Assembly: GCF_000717185.1 (NCBI RefSeq)
Contig: NZ_JNYE01000066.1
Location: 1-50,478, forward strand
DNA length: 50,478 bases
Reading direction: 5' to 3'
From: Kitasatospora phosalacinea
GTDB lineage: Bacteria; Actinomycetota; Actinomycetes; Streptomycetales; Streptomycetaceae
The translations under genes were made by a program, and so were the position numbers. The notes under the pieces are model-generated. The model was not told the origin of the DNA. It saw only the letters and a program-made list of their open reading frames with translations, and made no database searches. Position 1 is the first letter of the stretch; every line of letters starts with the position of its first letter. Below are positions 43,352 to 50,478 of the stretch, in pieces.

Positions 43352-44506
43352 TCAGTTCGCGTACAGCGGCCGGATGGCCGTCGCGTCGGTGAGCGGGCGG
43401 GCCTCGGCGAGGTCGGCGGCCAGGCCCGCGGCGGCGAGGGCCGCGCGGGCCTCCCGCAGCGGGATCGCGTTGAACCAGCGCAGCGCGAGGGCGTCCTGCC
43501 CGGCGGGGGTGAGGCGGCCGGTGAGGCGCAGGCGGGCGAGGCCGCCGTCGGGGTAGACGTTGATCCGGACGTGGGTGACCGGGGTGCCCGCGGGGAGGCG
43601 GTAGCGGTGGCGGGTGTCGGGCTGGAGGCGGGTGCGCGGCAGCAGGACGGTCTCGGTCCCGTTCTCGCCGTCGGTGCCGACGAGTTCGGCCCAGCCGGGG
43701 GCGTTGGCGACGAAGCAGGAGGTGTCCACCTCCGCCGCCAGGACCTCGCCGCCCCCGGCCAGGGCCAGCTGCACCCAGTCGTTGGCCTTGTCGCGCCGAC
43801 GCCGGGTCTCCCAGCCGTCGCCCATGACGGTGGCGCGGCCGGGAGCGTTCAGGTTGTGCGGGGAGGAGAAGTAGCGGTCGGAGGCGGCCTCGGCGACGCC
43901 GCCGTGCTCCTGGGCGGCGAGGTCGAAGGTGAGGCCGGCCAGGTCGCGCGGGTCGGGCAGCACCTCGCCGTGCACCCGCAGCCGGGCGACGCCGCCGTCC
44001 GGCCAGATGTTCAGGCGGACGTGGGTCCAGCGGGCCGGGTCGTCGACGGGAAAGAGGTGCGCGGTGTCGCCCTTGAGCGCGGTGCGCGGGACGAGGTCGG
44101 TCCACTCGGCGGCGGCGAGCTCCTCGGGCGAGGGGTGGCCGGGTACGGACGCGGCCTGCACGGACGCGGTCTCGGGGTAGTTGCCGGTGAAGTGCGCGGT
44201 GTCGACGACCACGCCGCGGATCCGGCCCGCGGCGCCGAGCCGGACGACCGCCCAGTCGTGGTCGTCCCCGGTGGGGTGCGGCTGCTCGGCGCTCGCGCCG
44301 CGGCGGCGGCGGGACTCCCAGCCGTCCATGATCTGGCCCTTGTGGCCGAAGGTGTGCGGGCGGAACTCGGCGGGTGCGGCGACCAGCAGGTTCTCGGCGT
44401 CCGCGAAGGTGTCCTCGTTGGTGGCGACCACGCCCGCGCCGAGCAGCCGGGAGGCCAGGTCGACCAGCTCGGTGAACGGCGCGCCCGCGGTCAGGTCAGT
44501 ACTCAA
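43352..44506 (-). CDS. alc: Allantoicase
   Basis: A 384-residue allantoicase, which hydrolyses allantoate to ureidoglycolate and urea. It has the two repeated jelly-roll domains of the family: the first with MDGWESRRRR, DWAVVRLG and VVVDTAHFTGNYPETASVQA, the second with MGDGWETRRRRDKANDWVQLAL and VDTSCFVANAPG. Each ends with a THVRxNxxPDGGxARLR motif. The start is a TTG at 44506, 6 bases after AAGGAG; no other start gives the family N terminus STDLTAGAPFTELVDL. It is 47 bp downstream of allantoinase in the same direction. Confidence 0.93.
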   Translation of the reverse strand: MSTDLTAGAPFTELVDLASRLLGAGVVATNEDTFADAENLLVAAPAEFRPHTFGHKGQIMDGWESRRRRGASAEQPHPTGDDHDWAVVRLGAAGRIRGVVVDTAHFTGNYPETASVQAASVPGHPSPEELAAAEWTDLVPRTALKGDTAHLFPVDDPARWTHVRLNIWPDGGVARLRVHGEVLPDPRDLAGLTFDLAAQEHGGVAEAASDRYFSSPHNLNAPGRATVMGDGWETRRRRDKANDWVQLALAGGGEVLAAEVDTSCFVANAPGWAELVGTDGENGTETVLLPRTRLQPDTRHRYRLPAGTPVTHVRINVYPDGGLARLRLTGRLTPAGQDALALRWFNAIPLREARAALAAAGLAADLAEARPLTDATAIRPLYAN

Positions 44507-44553
44507 CTGGTGCTCCTTCTGTCGGTGTTGCGGTGTCTGCGGTGTCTGCGGTG

Positions 44554-45909
44554 TCAGGGTCGGACGATCTGGCGGCCGTGCGGGGCGCCGTCGGGGTCGA
44601 CGGGCCGCCCGCGCAGCCAGGTGCGCCGGACCAGCCCGGTGAGGGTGCGGCCCGCGTACGGGGTGACCGGGTTCTTGTGGTGGAGGCGTTCGGCGCGGAC
44701 GGTGAGTTCGCCGTCCGGGTCGAAGGCCACCAGGTCGGCGTCGTGCCCGGGCGCGATGGCGCCCTTGGTGCCGGTCAGGCCGACCAGGGCGGCGGGGCCC
44801 GCGGACATCCAGCGGACCACGTCGGCCAGGGTGTGGCCGCGGCGGCGGGCCTCGGTCCAGACGGCGGGCAGGCCCAGTTGGAGGGAGGCGATGCCGCCCC
44901 AGGCGGCGGCGAAGTCGCCGCTGCCGCCGTGCCGGGCGAGGAGTTTGAGGTCGGGGGTGGAGGGCGAGTGGTCGGAGACCACGGCGGCGAACTCGCCGTC
45001 CGCGAGGGCCTGCCAGAGCAGGTCGCGGTTGGACTCGTCGCGGATCGGCGGGCAGCACTTGAACGCGGTGTCGCCGTCCGGGACGTCCTCGGCGGCCAGG
45101 GTCAGGTAGTGCGGGCAGGTCTCGGCGGTGACGTCGACGCCGTCCGCCCGGGCGCGGCGCAGCAGCGGCAGCACGGCGGCGGAGGAGACGTGCAGGACGT
45201 GCACCCGGGCGCCGGTGCGGCGGGCGGCGGCCAGCAGGGCGGCGACCGCGGCGGCCTCGGCGTCGTCCGGGCGGGAGGCCAGGAAGTCGCGGTAGTGGGT
45301 GCCGGGCACCTGGGGGGCGGCGGCCAGCACGGCCGGGTCCTCGGCGTGGATGATCGCCAGGGCGCCGATCCGGGCCTGCTCGGCGAGTGCCGACTCCAGG
45401 TCGGCGGGGGTGGCCAGGTGCGGGAACTCGTCCACCCCGGACGGGGCCAGGAAGGACTTGAAGCCGAACACGCCCGCCCGGTGCAGCGGTTCCAGGTCGC
45501 CGGTGTTGCCGGGCACCGCCCCGCCCCAGAAGCCCAGGTCGACCCAGGCCTGGCCGTCGGCGGCCTTGCGCTTGGCGGCGAGGCCCGCGACGGTGGTGGT
45601 CGGCGGGATCGAGTTGAGCGGCATGTCGACGACCGTGGTGACGCCGCCCGCCGCGGCGGCCTTCGTCGCGGAGGCGAAGCCCTCCCAGTCGGTGCGGCCG
45701 GGCTCGTTGACGTGCACGTGGGTGTCGACCAGGCCGGGCAGCAGCGCGGTCCCGCCGAGGTCGGTGAGCTGCCGGCCGCCGACGGGCAGTGCGCCGTGGG
45801 GGGCGACCTGCTCGATCTTCCCGGCCCGCACCAGCACGTCGGCGGGGCGTTCGCCGTCCGGCAGGAGCACCCGCCGGGAGCGGATCACCGCGGTGTCGCC
45901 GATGGGCAT
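44554..45909 (-). CDS. allB: Allantoinase
   Basis: A 451-residue cyclic amidohydrolase that opens allantoin to allantoate. Metal ligands of the dihydroorotase-like barrel are visible: [17 protein letters not shown], the carboxylated-Lys segment [24 protein letters not shown] and VSDHSPST. Length and motifs match the tetrameric bacterial enzyme. A promoter with a TTTGTTGAA-type operator lies 50-85 bases upstream. It leads a leftward transcript through allantoicase and perhaps catalase. Confidence 0.95.
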   Translation of the reverse strand: MPIGDTAVIRSRRVLLPDGERPADVLVRAGKIEQVAPHGALPVGGRQLTDLGGTALLPGLVDTHVHVNEPGRTDWEGFASATKAAAAGGVTTVVDMPLNSIPPTTTVAGLAAKRKAADGQAWVDLGFWGGAVPGNTGDLEPLHRAGVFGFKSFLAPSGVDEFPHLATPADLESALAEQARIGALAIIHAEDPAVLAAAPQVPGTHYRDFLASRPDDAEAAAVAALLAAARRTGARVHVLHVSSAAVLPLLRRARADGVDVTAETCPHYLTLAAEDVPDGDTAFKCCPPIRDESNRDLLWQALADGEFAAVVSDHSPSTPDLKLLARHGGSGDFAAAWGGIASLQLGLPAVWTEARRRGHTLADVVRWMSAGPAALVGLTGTKGAIAPGHDADLVAFDPDGELTVRAERLHHKNPVTPYAGRTLTGLVRRTWLRGRPVDPDGAPHGRQIVRP

Positions 45910-45961
45910 GAGGGAACCTCCGAGCGTCGTGGGAGCGGGGGTGGGTCGAAGGAGTGGGGGG

Positions 45962-45991
45962 AGCGTAGGCCCGCCTTCAACAAAACGTCAA
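45962..45991 (-). promoter_or_regulatory. allB promoter with TTTGTTGAA motif
   Basis: On the minus strand TTGACG (45986-45991) and TACGCT (45962-45967) are 18 bp apart, a good vegetative-type promoter. TTTTGTTGAA starts directly after the -35 hexamer, inside the spacer. The same motif occurs near 49515 and 50347. A repressor bound here would block polymerase. Confidence 0.6.
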
Positions 45992-46021
45992 TGTAGGAAC
46001 GTACGAGGGCCCGACGGCCCG

Positions 46022-47146
46022 TCAGGCCAGCAGAGCGGCCGCCAGGCGCTCCCCCGCGAGCTCCGCGAGCTCGCCCGCCCGGGCCATCGACTCCGCCGGA
46101 TCGGCCACCAGGTCGGCCAGCGCCAGTGCCGCGGCGAAACCCGCCGCCCGCCACTCCCGCTCCGACAGCTCCAGCCGCCCGGCCACCGCCGCCACCGGCA
46201 CCCCGGCCCGCGCGGCCGCCGCGGCCACCCCCGCCGGGGCCTTCCCGTGCAGGGTCTGCGCGTCCAGGCAGCCCTCGCCGGTCACCACCAGGCGCGCCCC
46301 GCGCACCGCCCGCTCGAAGCCCAGCAGCTCCAGCAGCAGTTCGATGCCCGGGCGCATCCGCGCCCCCAGCAGCGCCAGCGCGGCGAAGCCCACCCCGCCG
46401 GCCGCGCCCGCCCCCGCCGCGCCCCGGACGTCACGGCCGGCCAGCCCGGCGACCGCGTCCGCCCAGCGGGTCAGCCCCTCCTCCAGCACCAGCAGGTCGG
46501 CGGCGTCCGCGCCCTTCTGCGGGCCGTACACGGCCGCGGCGCCGCGCGGGCCCAGCAGCGGGTTGTCCACGTCGCACGCGACCACCACCTCCACCCCGCG
46601 CAACCGCTCCGCGAGCGGCCCCGGCTCCACCCGCGCCAGGCGCCGCAGCGCGGCCCCGCCCGGCGGCAGCGGCGCCCCGTCCGCGTCGTACAGCTCCGCG
46701 CCCAGCGCCTGCACCATGCCCGCACCGCCGTCGGTGCAGGCACTGCCCCCCAGGCCCAGCACCACCCGGGACGCCCCGAGCGAGACCGCCTTCGCGACCA
46801 ACTGGCCCACCCCGTACGAGCCCGCCGCGAGCGGGGCCGTCCGGCCCCCCGGCAGCCGGGCCAGGCCCGAGGCCTGCGCCAGCTCCACCACCGCGGTCCC
46901 GCCCTTCACCGCCAGCCCCGCGACCACCGGCAGCCCGGTCGGCCCCGCGACCTTCACCTCCACCCGCGAGAACCCCGCCGCGAGCGCGGCCGCCAGCGTC
47001 CCCTCCCCGCCGTCGGCCACCGGCAGCTCCCGCACCTCCACCCCGGGCACCGCCCGCCGGACCCCGGCGGCGATCCGCGCGGCGACCTCGGCGCCCTCCA
47101 GCGACCCCTTGAACTTGTCGGGGGCAACGACCACATGACCTCGCAC
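46022..47146 (-). CDS. Glycerate kinase
   Basis: A 374-residue glycerate kinase of the GckA/GlxK (PF02595) family, which phosphorylates glycerate made from glyoxylate and feeds it to glycolysis. Signatures are VVVAPDKFKGSLEGAEVA at the start, VADGGEGTL, VVLGLGGSACTDGGAGM, and VVTGEGCLDAQTLHGKAP near the end. The GTG at 47146 is chosen for the family start; its ribosome site is weak (AAAGG). It lies 345 bases beyond the reductase gene, past a large hairpin region. The allantoinase promoter lies downstream of its stop. Confidence 0.92.
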   Translation of the reverse strand: MRGHVVVAPDKFKGSLEGAEVAARIAAGVRRAVPGVEVRELPVADGGEGTLAAALAAGFSRVEVKVAGPTGLPVVAGLAVKGGTAVVELAQASGLARLPGGRTAPLAAGSYGVGQLVAKAVSLGASRVVLGLGGSACTDGGAGMVQALGAELYDADGAPLPPGGAALRRLARVEPGPLAERLRGVEVVVACDVDNPLLGPRGAAAVYGPQKGADAADLLVLEEGLTRWADAVAGLAGRDVRGAAGAGAAGGVGFAALALLGARMRPGIELLLELLGFERAVRGARLVVTGEGCLDAQTLHGKAPAGVAAAAARAGVPVAAVAGRLELSEREWRAAGFAAALALADLVADPAESMARAGELAELAGERLAAALLA

Positions 47147-47185
47147 GACACCGGGCCTTTCTGCAGAAACGAGCGGGGACGGACA

Positions 47186-47336
47186 GGGGCCCGGGGAACG
47201 GCGGGCTCGGGACTGCTGGCGGTTCGCTGCTCGTGCGTGCCATCGGCTCCGGGCCGTTCCGCCCCGGCCCGGAGCAGCACCGACCTCCGGCGGGCCCGGA
47301 CCACCAGCAGCTCGGACCCGCCGTTCCCCGGGCCCC
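47186..47336. repeat. Large nested inverted repeat between reductase and glycerate kinase genes
   Basis: GGGGCCCGGGGAACGGCGGG (47186-47205) has a perfect reverse complement at 47317-47336, and partial pairing continues inward and outward for roughly 50 bases per arm. Inside sits a second perfect 10-bp stem (47246-47255 with 47266-47275). The whole forms a long nested hairpin in the leader of the glycerate kinase gene. It may be an mRNA stability element, attenuator or inverted duplication; no gene is present. Confidence 0.65.
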
Positions 47337-47491
47337 GGTCCGTTCCCCTCCGCCTGCCGAAGAGTCTCCCTCCCCGCCGACCTCCCGTCCCGCTTCCGAC
47401 GCACGGGAGGCTCCCCTCGGCGGGGAGGGGGTCTGGACCCCCCGGGGGCGCGGGCACGACCGGACAGGTCCGCGCCGCCAGGGGGAGTCGG

Positions 47492-48379
47492 TTACTCGAC
47501 CTCGCGGCCGGAGAGCCGCTCGACGCCGCGCAGCAGCGCGGAGTGGTCGAGCGAGCCGTCGCCGTTGGCGCGGGCGGAGGCGACCAGCTGGGCGGCGACC
47601 GCGCCGAGCGGGAGGGCGGCGCCGACGGCGCGGGCCGCGTCGGTGACGATGCCCATGTCCTTGTGGTGGAGGTCGATCCGGAAGCCGGGGGCGAACTCGC
47701 GGGCGAGCATGTTGCCCTTCTTGCGGTTCAGCACGGTGGACCCGGCCAGGCCGCCGCCGAGCACGTCGAGCGCGGCGGCGAGGTCGACGCCCGCGTTCTC
47801 CAGGAAGACCACGGCCTCGGCGAGGACCTGGATGTTGACGGCGACGATCAGCTGGTTCGCGGCCTTGACGGTCTGGCCCGCACCGGCCGGGCCGACGTGC
47901 ACGACGGTGGTGCCGAGCGCGTCGAACAGCGGCTTGGCCTCGGCGAAGTCGGCCGCCTCGCCGCCGACCATGATGGAGAGCACGGCCTCGACCGCGCCGG
48001 CCTCGCCCCCGGAGACGGGGGCGTCCAGGGCGCGCAGGCCCGCGGCCCGCGCGGCGGCGTCGACCTTGATCGAGGTCTGCGGGGTGATGCTGGACATGTC
48101 GATGACCAGGGCGCCGGGCGCGGCGTGCGCCAGGACGCCGTCCTCGCCGAGGACCGCCTGCTCGACCTGCGGGTCGGCGGGCACCATGGTGATGACGACC
48201 TCGGCGTCGGCGACGGCCTCGGCGATCGATCCGGCACCGTGGCCGCCCGCGGCGACCAGGGCGTCGATGGGCTCCCGGGTGAGGTTGTAGCCGGTGACGT
48301 GGTGGCCGGCCCGGACCAGGTTGACGGCCATGGGCTTGCCCATGATGCCGAGGCCGATGAAGGCGATCTTGCGGCTCAT
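47492..48379 (-). CDS. glxR: 2-hydroxy-3-oxopropionate (tartronate semialdehyde) reductase
   Basis: A 295-residue NAD(P)H-dependent beta-hydroxyacid dehydrogenase reducing tartronate semialdehyde to glycerate. The Rossmann start KIAFIGLGIMGKPMAVNL, the substrate motif LDAPVSGGEAGAVEA, catalytic Lys in GQTVKAANQLIVAVN and KDMGIV follow the family exactly. It is read leftward between hydroxypyruvate isomerase and glycerate kinase, the expected order of the glycerate pathway. A tandem-repeat region separates it from hyi. Confidence 0.93.
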   Translation of the reverse strand: MSRKIAFIGLGIMGKPMAVNLVRAGHHVTGYNLTREPIDALVAAGGHGAGSIAEAVADAEVVITMVPADPQVEQAVLGEDGVLAHAAPGALVIDMSSITPQTSIKVDAAARAAGLRALDAPVSGGEAGAVEAVLSIMVGGEAADFAEAKPLFDALGTTVVHVGPAGAGQTVKAANQLIVAVNIQVLAEAVVFLENAGVDLAAALDVLGGGLAGSTVLNRKKGNMLAREFAPGFRIDLHHKDMGIVTDAARAVGAALPLGAVAAQLVASARANGDGSLDHSALLRGVERLSGREVE

Positions 48380-48435
48380 CGCGTGCGGGTCCTTAGGTGT
48401 GAGGGTCTCGGTGGGTGAAGGGCTCGGCTCGCGTC

Positions 48436-48545
48436 GCCCAGCAGTTCGGCGCGCCGTTGCCCAGCAGTTCGGCGACTCGGTGACTCTGTGCTCGGCGACT
48501 CGGCGACTCGGCGCTCGGCGACTCGGTGCTCAGCACACCGTCGCC
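48436..48545. repeat. Short tandem repeats between hyi and glxR
   Basis: GCCCAGCAGTTCGGCG occurs twice (48436-48451 and 48459-48474). It is followed by several copies of CTCGGCGACTCGG and variants (48469-48532). The region has no gene. These simple repeats may vary in number between strains; they could also form weak hairpins. Confidence 0.6.
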
Positions 48546-48568
48546 CAGCGGCCCAGCGACTGAGCGGC

Positions 48569-49405
48569 TCAGCGCGCGCCGCGCAGCTCGCGCGGGAGCC
48601 AGTCGAAGCTCTCGGCGCTGACGCCCCCGGCCGGGCGGTACTCCAGGCCGATGCGGCCCCGGTACCCGGCGGCGGTGAGGCGGGCGAACAGGCGCTCGAA
48701 GTCGAGTTCGCCGGTGCCGGGTTCGTTGCGGCCGGGGGTGTCGGCGATCTGCACGTGGCCGATCCGGTCGGCGTGCGCGTCGATGACGGCGGCCGGGTCC
48801 TCGCCGTTGCGGGCGAGGTGGTAGAGGTCGCAGAGGAACTTGGCGTTGCCGAGGCCGGTGGCGGCGTTGACCTTGTCGACGACGTCGACGGCGGCCGCGG
48901 CGGTGACCAGCGGGTAGTCGGGGGACTCGGCGGCGTTGAGGGTCTCGACCAGCAGGTCGGCGCCGATCGAGTGCGCGGCCCGGGCGGCCAGCGCGAGGTT
49001 CTCCAGGGCGAGGGCGTCCTGTTCGGCGGGGTCGGTGCCGGGGACGCGGTTGCCGTAGAGGGCGTTGAGCGCGCCGGTGCCGAGGCGTTCGGCGAGGGCG
49101 GTGGCGATCGGGAGGTTCTCCCGGAAGCGCGCGCTCTCGGCGGGGACGGACAGCGTGCCGCGGGCGCCGCGGGCGAGGTCGTCGAGGAGGTTGAGGCCGG
49201 TGAGCTGGACCCCGGCGGTCTCGAACGCCTCGGCGAGCGCGTCGAGTTGGTCGTTCCCGGGGGCGTGCTCCTCGCCGAACGGCCACCAGAGCTCGGCGGC
49301 GGTGAAGCCGGCTGCCGCGGCGGCGGCGGGCCGCTCCAGCAGGGGCAGTTCGCCGAACAGGATGGACAGGTTGACCGTGAAGCGGTGCTGGGCGGCAGCG
49401 GTCAC
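48569..49405 (-). CDS. hyi: Hydroxypyruvate isomerase
   Basis: A 278-residue TIM-barrel isomerase interconverting hydroxypyruvate and tartronate semialdehyde. Family blocks include FTVNLSILFGELPLLERPAAA, NALYGNRVPG, LLVETLNAAESPDYPL, AKFLCDLYHLARNGED, GHVQIADTPGRNEPGTGELD and the C-terminal GLEYRP. The GTG at 49405 lies 8 bases after GAGAGAGG; a GTG nine bases upstream is too close to it. The promoter region holds two IclR-like boxes and a CAACAATTTGTTG palindrome, making it the best-marked control point of the regulon. Confidence 0.92.
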   Translation of the reverse strand: MTAAAQHRFTVNLSILFGELPLLERPAAAAAAGFTAAELWWPFGEEHAPGNDQLDALAEAFETAGVQLTGLNLLDDLARGARGTLSVPAESARFRENLPIATALAERLGTGALNALYGNRVPGTDPAEQDALALENLALAARAAHSIGADLLVETLNAAESPDYPLVTAAAAVDVVDKVNAATGLGNAKFLCDLYHLARNGEDPAAVIDAHADRIGHVQIADTPGRNEPGTGELDFERLFARLTAAGYRGRIGLEYRPAGGVSAESFDWLPRELRGAR

Positions 49406-49437
49406 GTCGTTCACCTCTCTCGCTCTCACCGGGAAAC

Positions 49438-49473
49438 TTCCACCATGCGGAAGTTGAATTCTGCTTGATGGAA
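49438..49473. promoter_or_regulatory. Two tandem IclR-like boxes in the hyi leader
   Basis: TTCCACCATGCGGAA (49438-49452) and, inverted, TTCCATCAAGCAGAA (49459-49473) share the pattern TTCCAYCAWGCRGAA. Their centres are 21 bp apart, two helical turns. Twofold-symmetric TTCC...GGAA sites in phase suit an IclR-family tetramer, and the IclR gene of this locus is 8 kb away. They lie 33-68 bases upstream of the hyi start. Confidence 0.6.
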
Positions 49474-49495
49474 GCTTCTCCGCCACCGCCCGGAC

Positions 49496-49522
49496 TGTCA
49501 AGAAACTCGCAACAATTTGTTG
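49496..49522 (-). promoter_or_regulatory. hyi -35 element and CAACAATTTGTTG palindrome
   Basis: A consensus -35 TTGACA reads on the minus strand at 49496-49501. Just upstream of it is the perfect 13-bp palindrome CAACAATTTGTTG (49510-49522), extended to TTTGTTGAA. The same half-site is found in the promoters at 45977 and 50342. A -10 is less clear. The site could also serve the divergent gene at 49601. Confidence 0.5.
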
Positions 49523-49600
49523 AAGCAGCCGAACGCCGGGCCGCCCGCCCGGGCCCCGCTGTCCGATCCCCCAGGCCGGTCGGGTCGATAAGGTGAGCGG

Positions 49601-49873
49601 GTGCGATTGATGGTGGAGTTCACGACAGAGCCGTTCGAACTGGACGGGTTCCCCGAGCACGCCAAGGCCGCGCGCCGCGCGGTGGACGAGGCGGGGCTCG
49701 CCGTGTCGGTGGGGCCGTTCGGCACCAGCGCCGAGGGCGACGCCGAGCAGGCACTGGCCGCCGTCACCCGGCTGCTGCGGGAGACCCTGGCGGCGGGCGC
49801 GAGCCGGATCTCGGTCCAGCTCAGCGTGCTGGACGGGGAGCCCGGAGGACCGGAAGGGGGGGATACGCAGTGA
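49601..49873 (+). CDS. Thiamine-binding-type (DUF77/MTH1187) small protein
   Basis: A 90-residue protein resembling the Thiamine_BP/DUF77 family: MVEFTTEPFELDGFPEHAKAARRAVDEAGLAVSVGPFGTSAEGDAE carries the characteristic GPFGT-EG segment. Relatives bind thiamine or the pyrimidine moiety as dimers or tetramers. The GTG at 49601 has AAGG upstream, and the stop overlaps the next GTG by 4 nt. It sits in the glyoxylate regulon, where glyoxylate carboligase uses thiamine diphosphate, which could explain the link. That is inference. Confidence 0.7.
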   Translation: MRLMVEFTTEPFELDGFPEHAKAARRAVDEAGLAVSVGPFGTSAEGDAEQALAAVTRLLRETLAAGASRISVQLSVLDGEPGGPEGGDTQ

Positions 49874-50241
49874 GCGAGGCCCTGGACCACCCGCTCGCCG
49901 CCGCCCTGGAGCCGCTGCTGGCCGCGGTCGGCGCGACCGCGGTCGCGCCGTCCGAGGCGCGCGCGGAGGACGTCGTGCTGGAGTGGGACGGCGCACCGGC
50001 CGTCGCGGTGCGGCTGCCGCACCTGAGCAGCGCGCTGGACCGGCTGCTGGCGGAGATGGTCCGGCAGTTCGACGGGCGACCGCTGACCGAGCTGGACCGC
50101 GCGGACAAGCAGCGGGTCGTCGCCCTGCTGGAGGAGCGCGGCGCGTTCACCGTCCGCCACGGGGTGGAGACGGTCGCGTCGGCGCTCGGCGTCAGCCGGT
50201 TCACCGTGTACAACTACCTGAACCGGCAGGAGAAGGGCTGA
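49870..50241 (+). CDS. Small helix-turn-helix protein (HTH_22/DauR-like C terminus)
   Basis: A 123-residue protein with a clear C-terminal helix-turn-helix (about 75-120: DKQRVVALLEERGAFTVRHGVETVASALGVSRFTVYNYLNR) like that of YheO/DauR regulators, and an N-terminal region (AVGATAVAPSEARAEDVVLEWDGAPAVAVRLP) without a known sensor domain. GTG at 49870 overlaps the upstream stop (GTGA). It likely regulates nearby genes; whether it uses the TTTGTTGAA sites cannot be told. A strong terminator follows. Confidence 0.8.
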   Translation: MSEALDHPLAAALEPLLAAVGATAVAPSEARAEDVVLEWDGAPAVAVRLPHLSSALDRLLAEMVRQFDGRPLTELDRADKQRVVALLEERGAFTVRHGVETVASALGVSRFTVYNYLNRQEKG

Positions 50242-50291
50242 CCCGCCGGGGCCGCCCCCGCGCCGCGCGGGGCCGCTCTTGGTGGATCGCA

Positions 50292-50322
50292 CACGGCGCC
50301 GGGCTCCGGGCCCGGCGCCGTG
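50292..50322 (+). terminator. Hairpin terminator after the HTH gene
   Basis: CACGGCGCCGGG (50292-50303) pairs perfectly with CCCGGCGCCGTG (50311-50322) over a 7-base loop, about 50 bases past the stop of the HTH gene and just before the next promoter. Confidence 0.8.
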
Positions 50323-50341
50323 CTCCGTCGGCACAAACAGT

Positions 50342-50381
50342 TCAACAAAGTGTTGACGGCCTGTGGTGGCCGATCTAGCTT
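50342..50381 (+). promoter_or_regulatory. Promoter with overlapping TCAACA-N3-TGTTGA operator
   Basis: TTGACG (50353-50358) and TAGCTT (50376-50381) are exactly 17 bp apart, an excellent streptomycete vegetative promoter. The palindrome TCAACA-AAG-TGTTGA (50342-50356) overlaps the -35 hexamer. The minus strand reads CTTTGTTGAA, as at allB and hyi. Repression by occlusion is expected for the gene starting at 50416. Confidence 0.7.
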
Positions 50382-50415
50382 GTGCGGGTGGCACCAACCC
50401 CCAGGAGGTCCACCC

Positions 50416-50478
50416 GTGACCCAGCCACCCCCTGCCCTCCCCTCCCCCTCCGCCGGCTCCCGCACCGCGCGCGACGCC
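50416..50478 (+). CDS. 5' end of a gene, truncated by window edge
   Basis: Only the first 21 codons are present, starting at a GTG 7 bases after AGGAGG and reading VTQPPPALPSPSAGSRTARD. This Pro-rich leader is not diagnostic. The promoter and operator upstream place it in the same regulon as allantoin and glyoxylate genes, so a further purine-catabolism, transport or glyoxylate enzyme is expected. I cannot name it. Confidence 0.7.
   Translation, partial: MTQPPPALPSPSAGSRTARDA

Noticed and set aside
1..50478. CRISPR array, tRNA or rRNA genes
   Set aside because: I saw no regularly spaced identical repeats with unique spacers and no cloverleaf or rRNA signatures. A dedicated scan could still reveal something I missed.

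Overview
The window is very GC-rich actinomycete DNA. Streptomyces or Kitasatospora is the best guess, from codon bias, GTG starts, the WhiJ-like/DUF397 regulator pair, SpoIIE/GAF phosphatases, a HelR helicase with a RAE-type operator, and the allantoin-glyoxylate gene set. Species cannot be assigned by eye. I saw no rRNA, tRNA or CRISPR array.

Layout. 0.1-6.7 kb: a ThrE-like exporter, a small membrane protein, and two overlapping SpoIIE-family phosphatase/sensor genes, the second with a degenerate phosphatase site. 6.5-9.9 kb: a secreted SdrD/SpaA-like surface protein whose frame runs into a headless aldo/keto reductase and then a G-homopolymer tract, so either a deletion or an assembly problem. 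10.2-14.8 kb: a GNAT enzyme; an overlapping three-gene operon (P-loop kinase, CYTH protein, radical SAM enzyme) diverging from a WhiJ-like/DUF397 regulator pair; and a small conserved protein.

15.0-25.5 kb: a LysE-type exporter gene split by a 9,842-bp Tn3-family transposon (15268-25109). The element has 59-bp inverted ends, a perfect 5-bp target duplication, an intact DDE transposase, a serine resolvase and a candidate res site. Its cargo is unusual: a secreted protein, a 662-aa membrane/beta-propeller protein, a four-EF-hand calmodulin-like protein, and two small unknown proteins, one behind a Fur/Zur-like box.

25.5-31.4 kb: a DUF3626 protein, then a leftward row of EphD-like hydrolase/reductase fusion, M24 peptidase, ferredoxin-type reductase and a PF10118 protein, probably lipid-linked oxidative metabolism. 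31.5-40.8 kb: a shortened PNPOx-like protein, a 47-residue protein with two CCHC zinc knuckles, an HSL-type esterase, a SHOCT membrane protein, helR with its operator, a half-length frameshifted urea transporter, an AraC regulator, a TPR protein and a GNAT enzyme.

40.8-50.5 kb: a purine-degradation/glyoxylate regulon with an IclR regulator (candidate AllR), catalase, allantoicase, allantoinase, glycerate kinase, tartronate semialdehyde reductase and hydroxypyruvate isomerase. Divergent from these are a thiamine-binding-type protein, a small HTH protein and the start of another gene. Allantoin is opened to allantoate and then ureidoglycolate; the glyoxylate released is salvaged through tartronate semialdehyde to glycerate and phosphoglycerate. 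Promoters at 45.98, 49.51 and 50.34 kb share a TTTGTTGAA-type palindrome, and the hyi promoter also has two IclR-like boxes.
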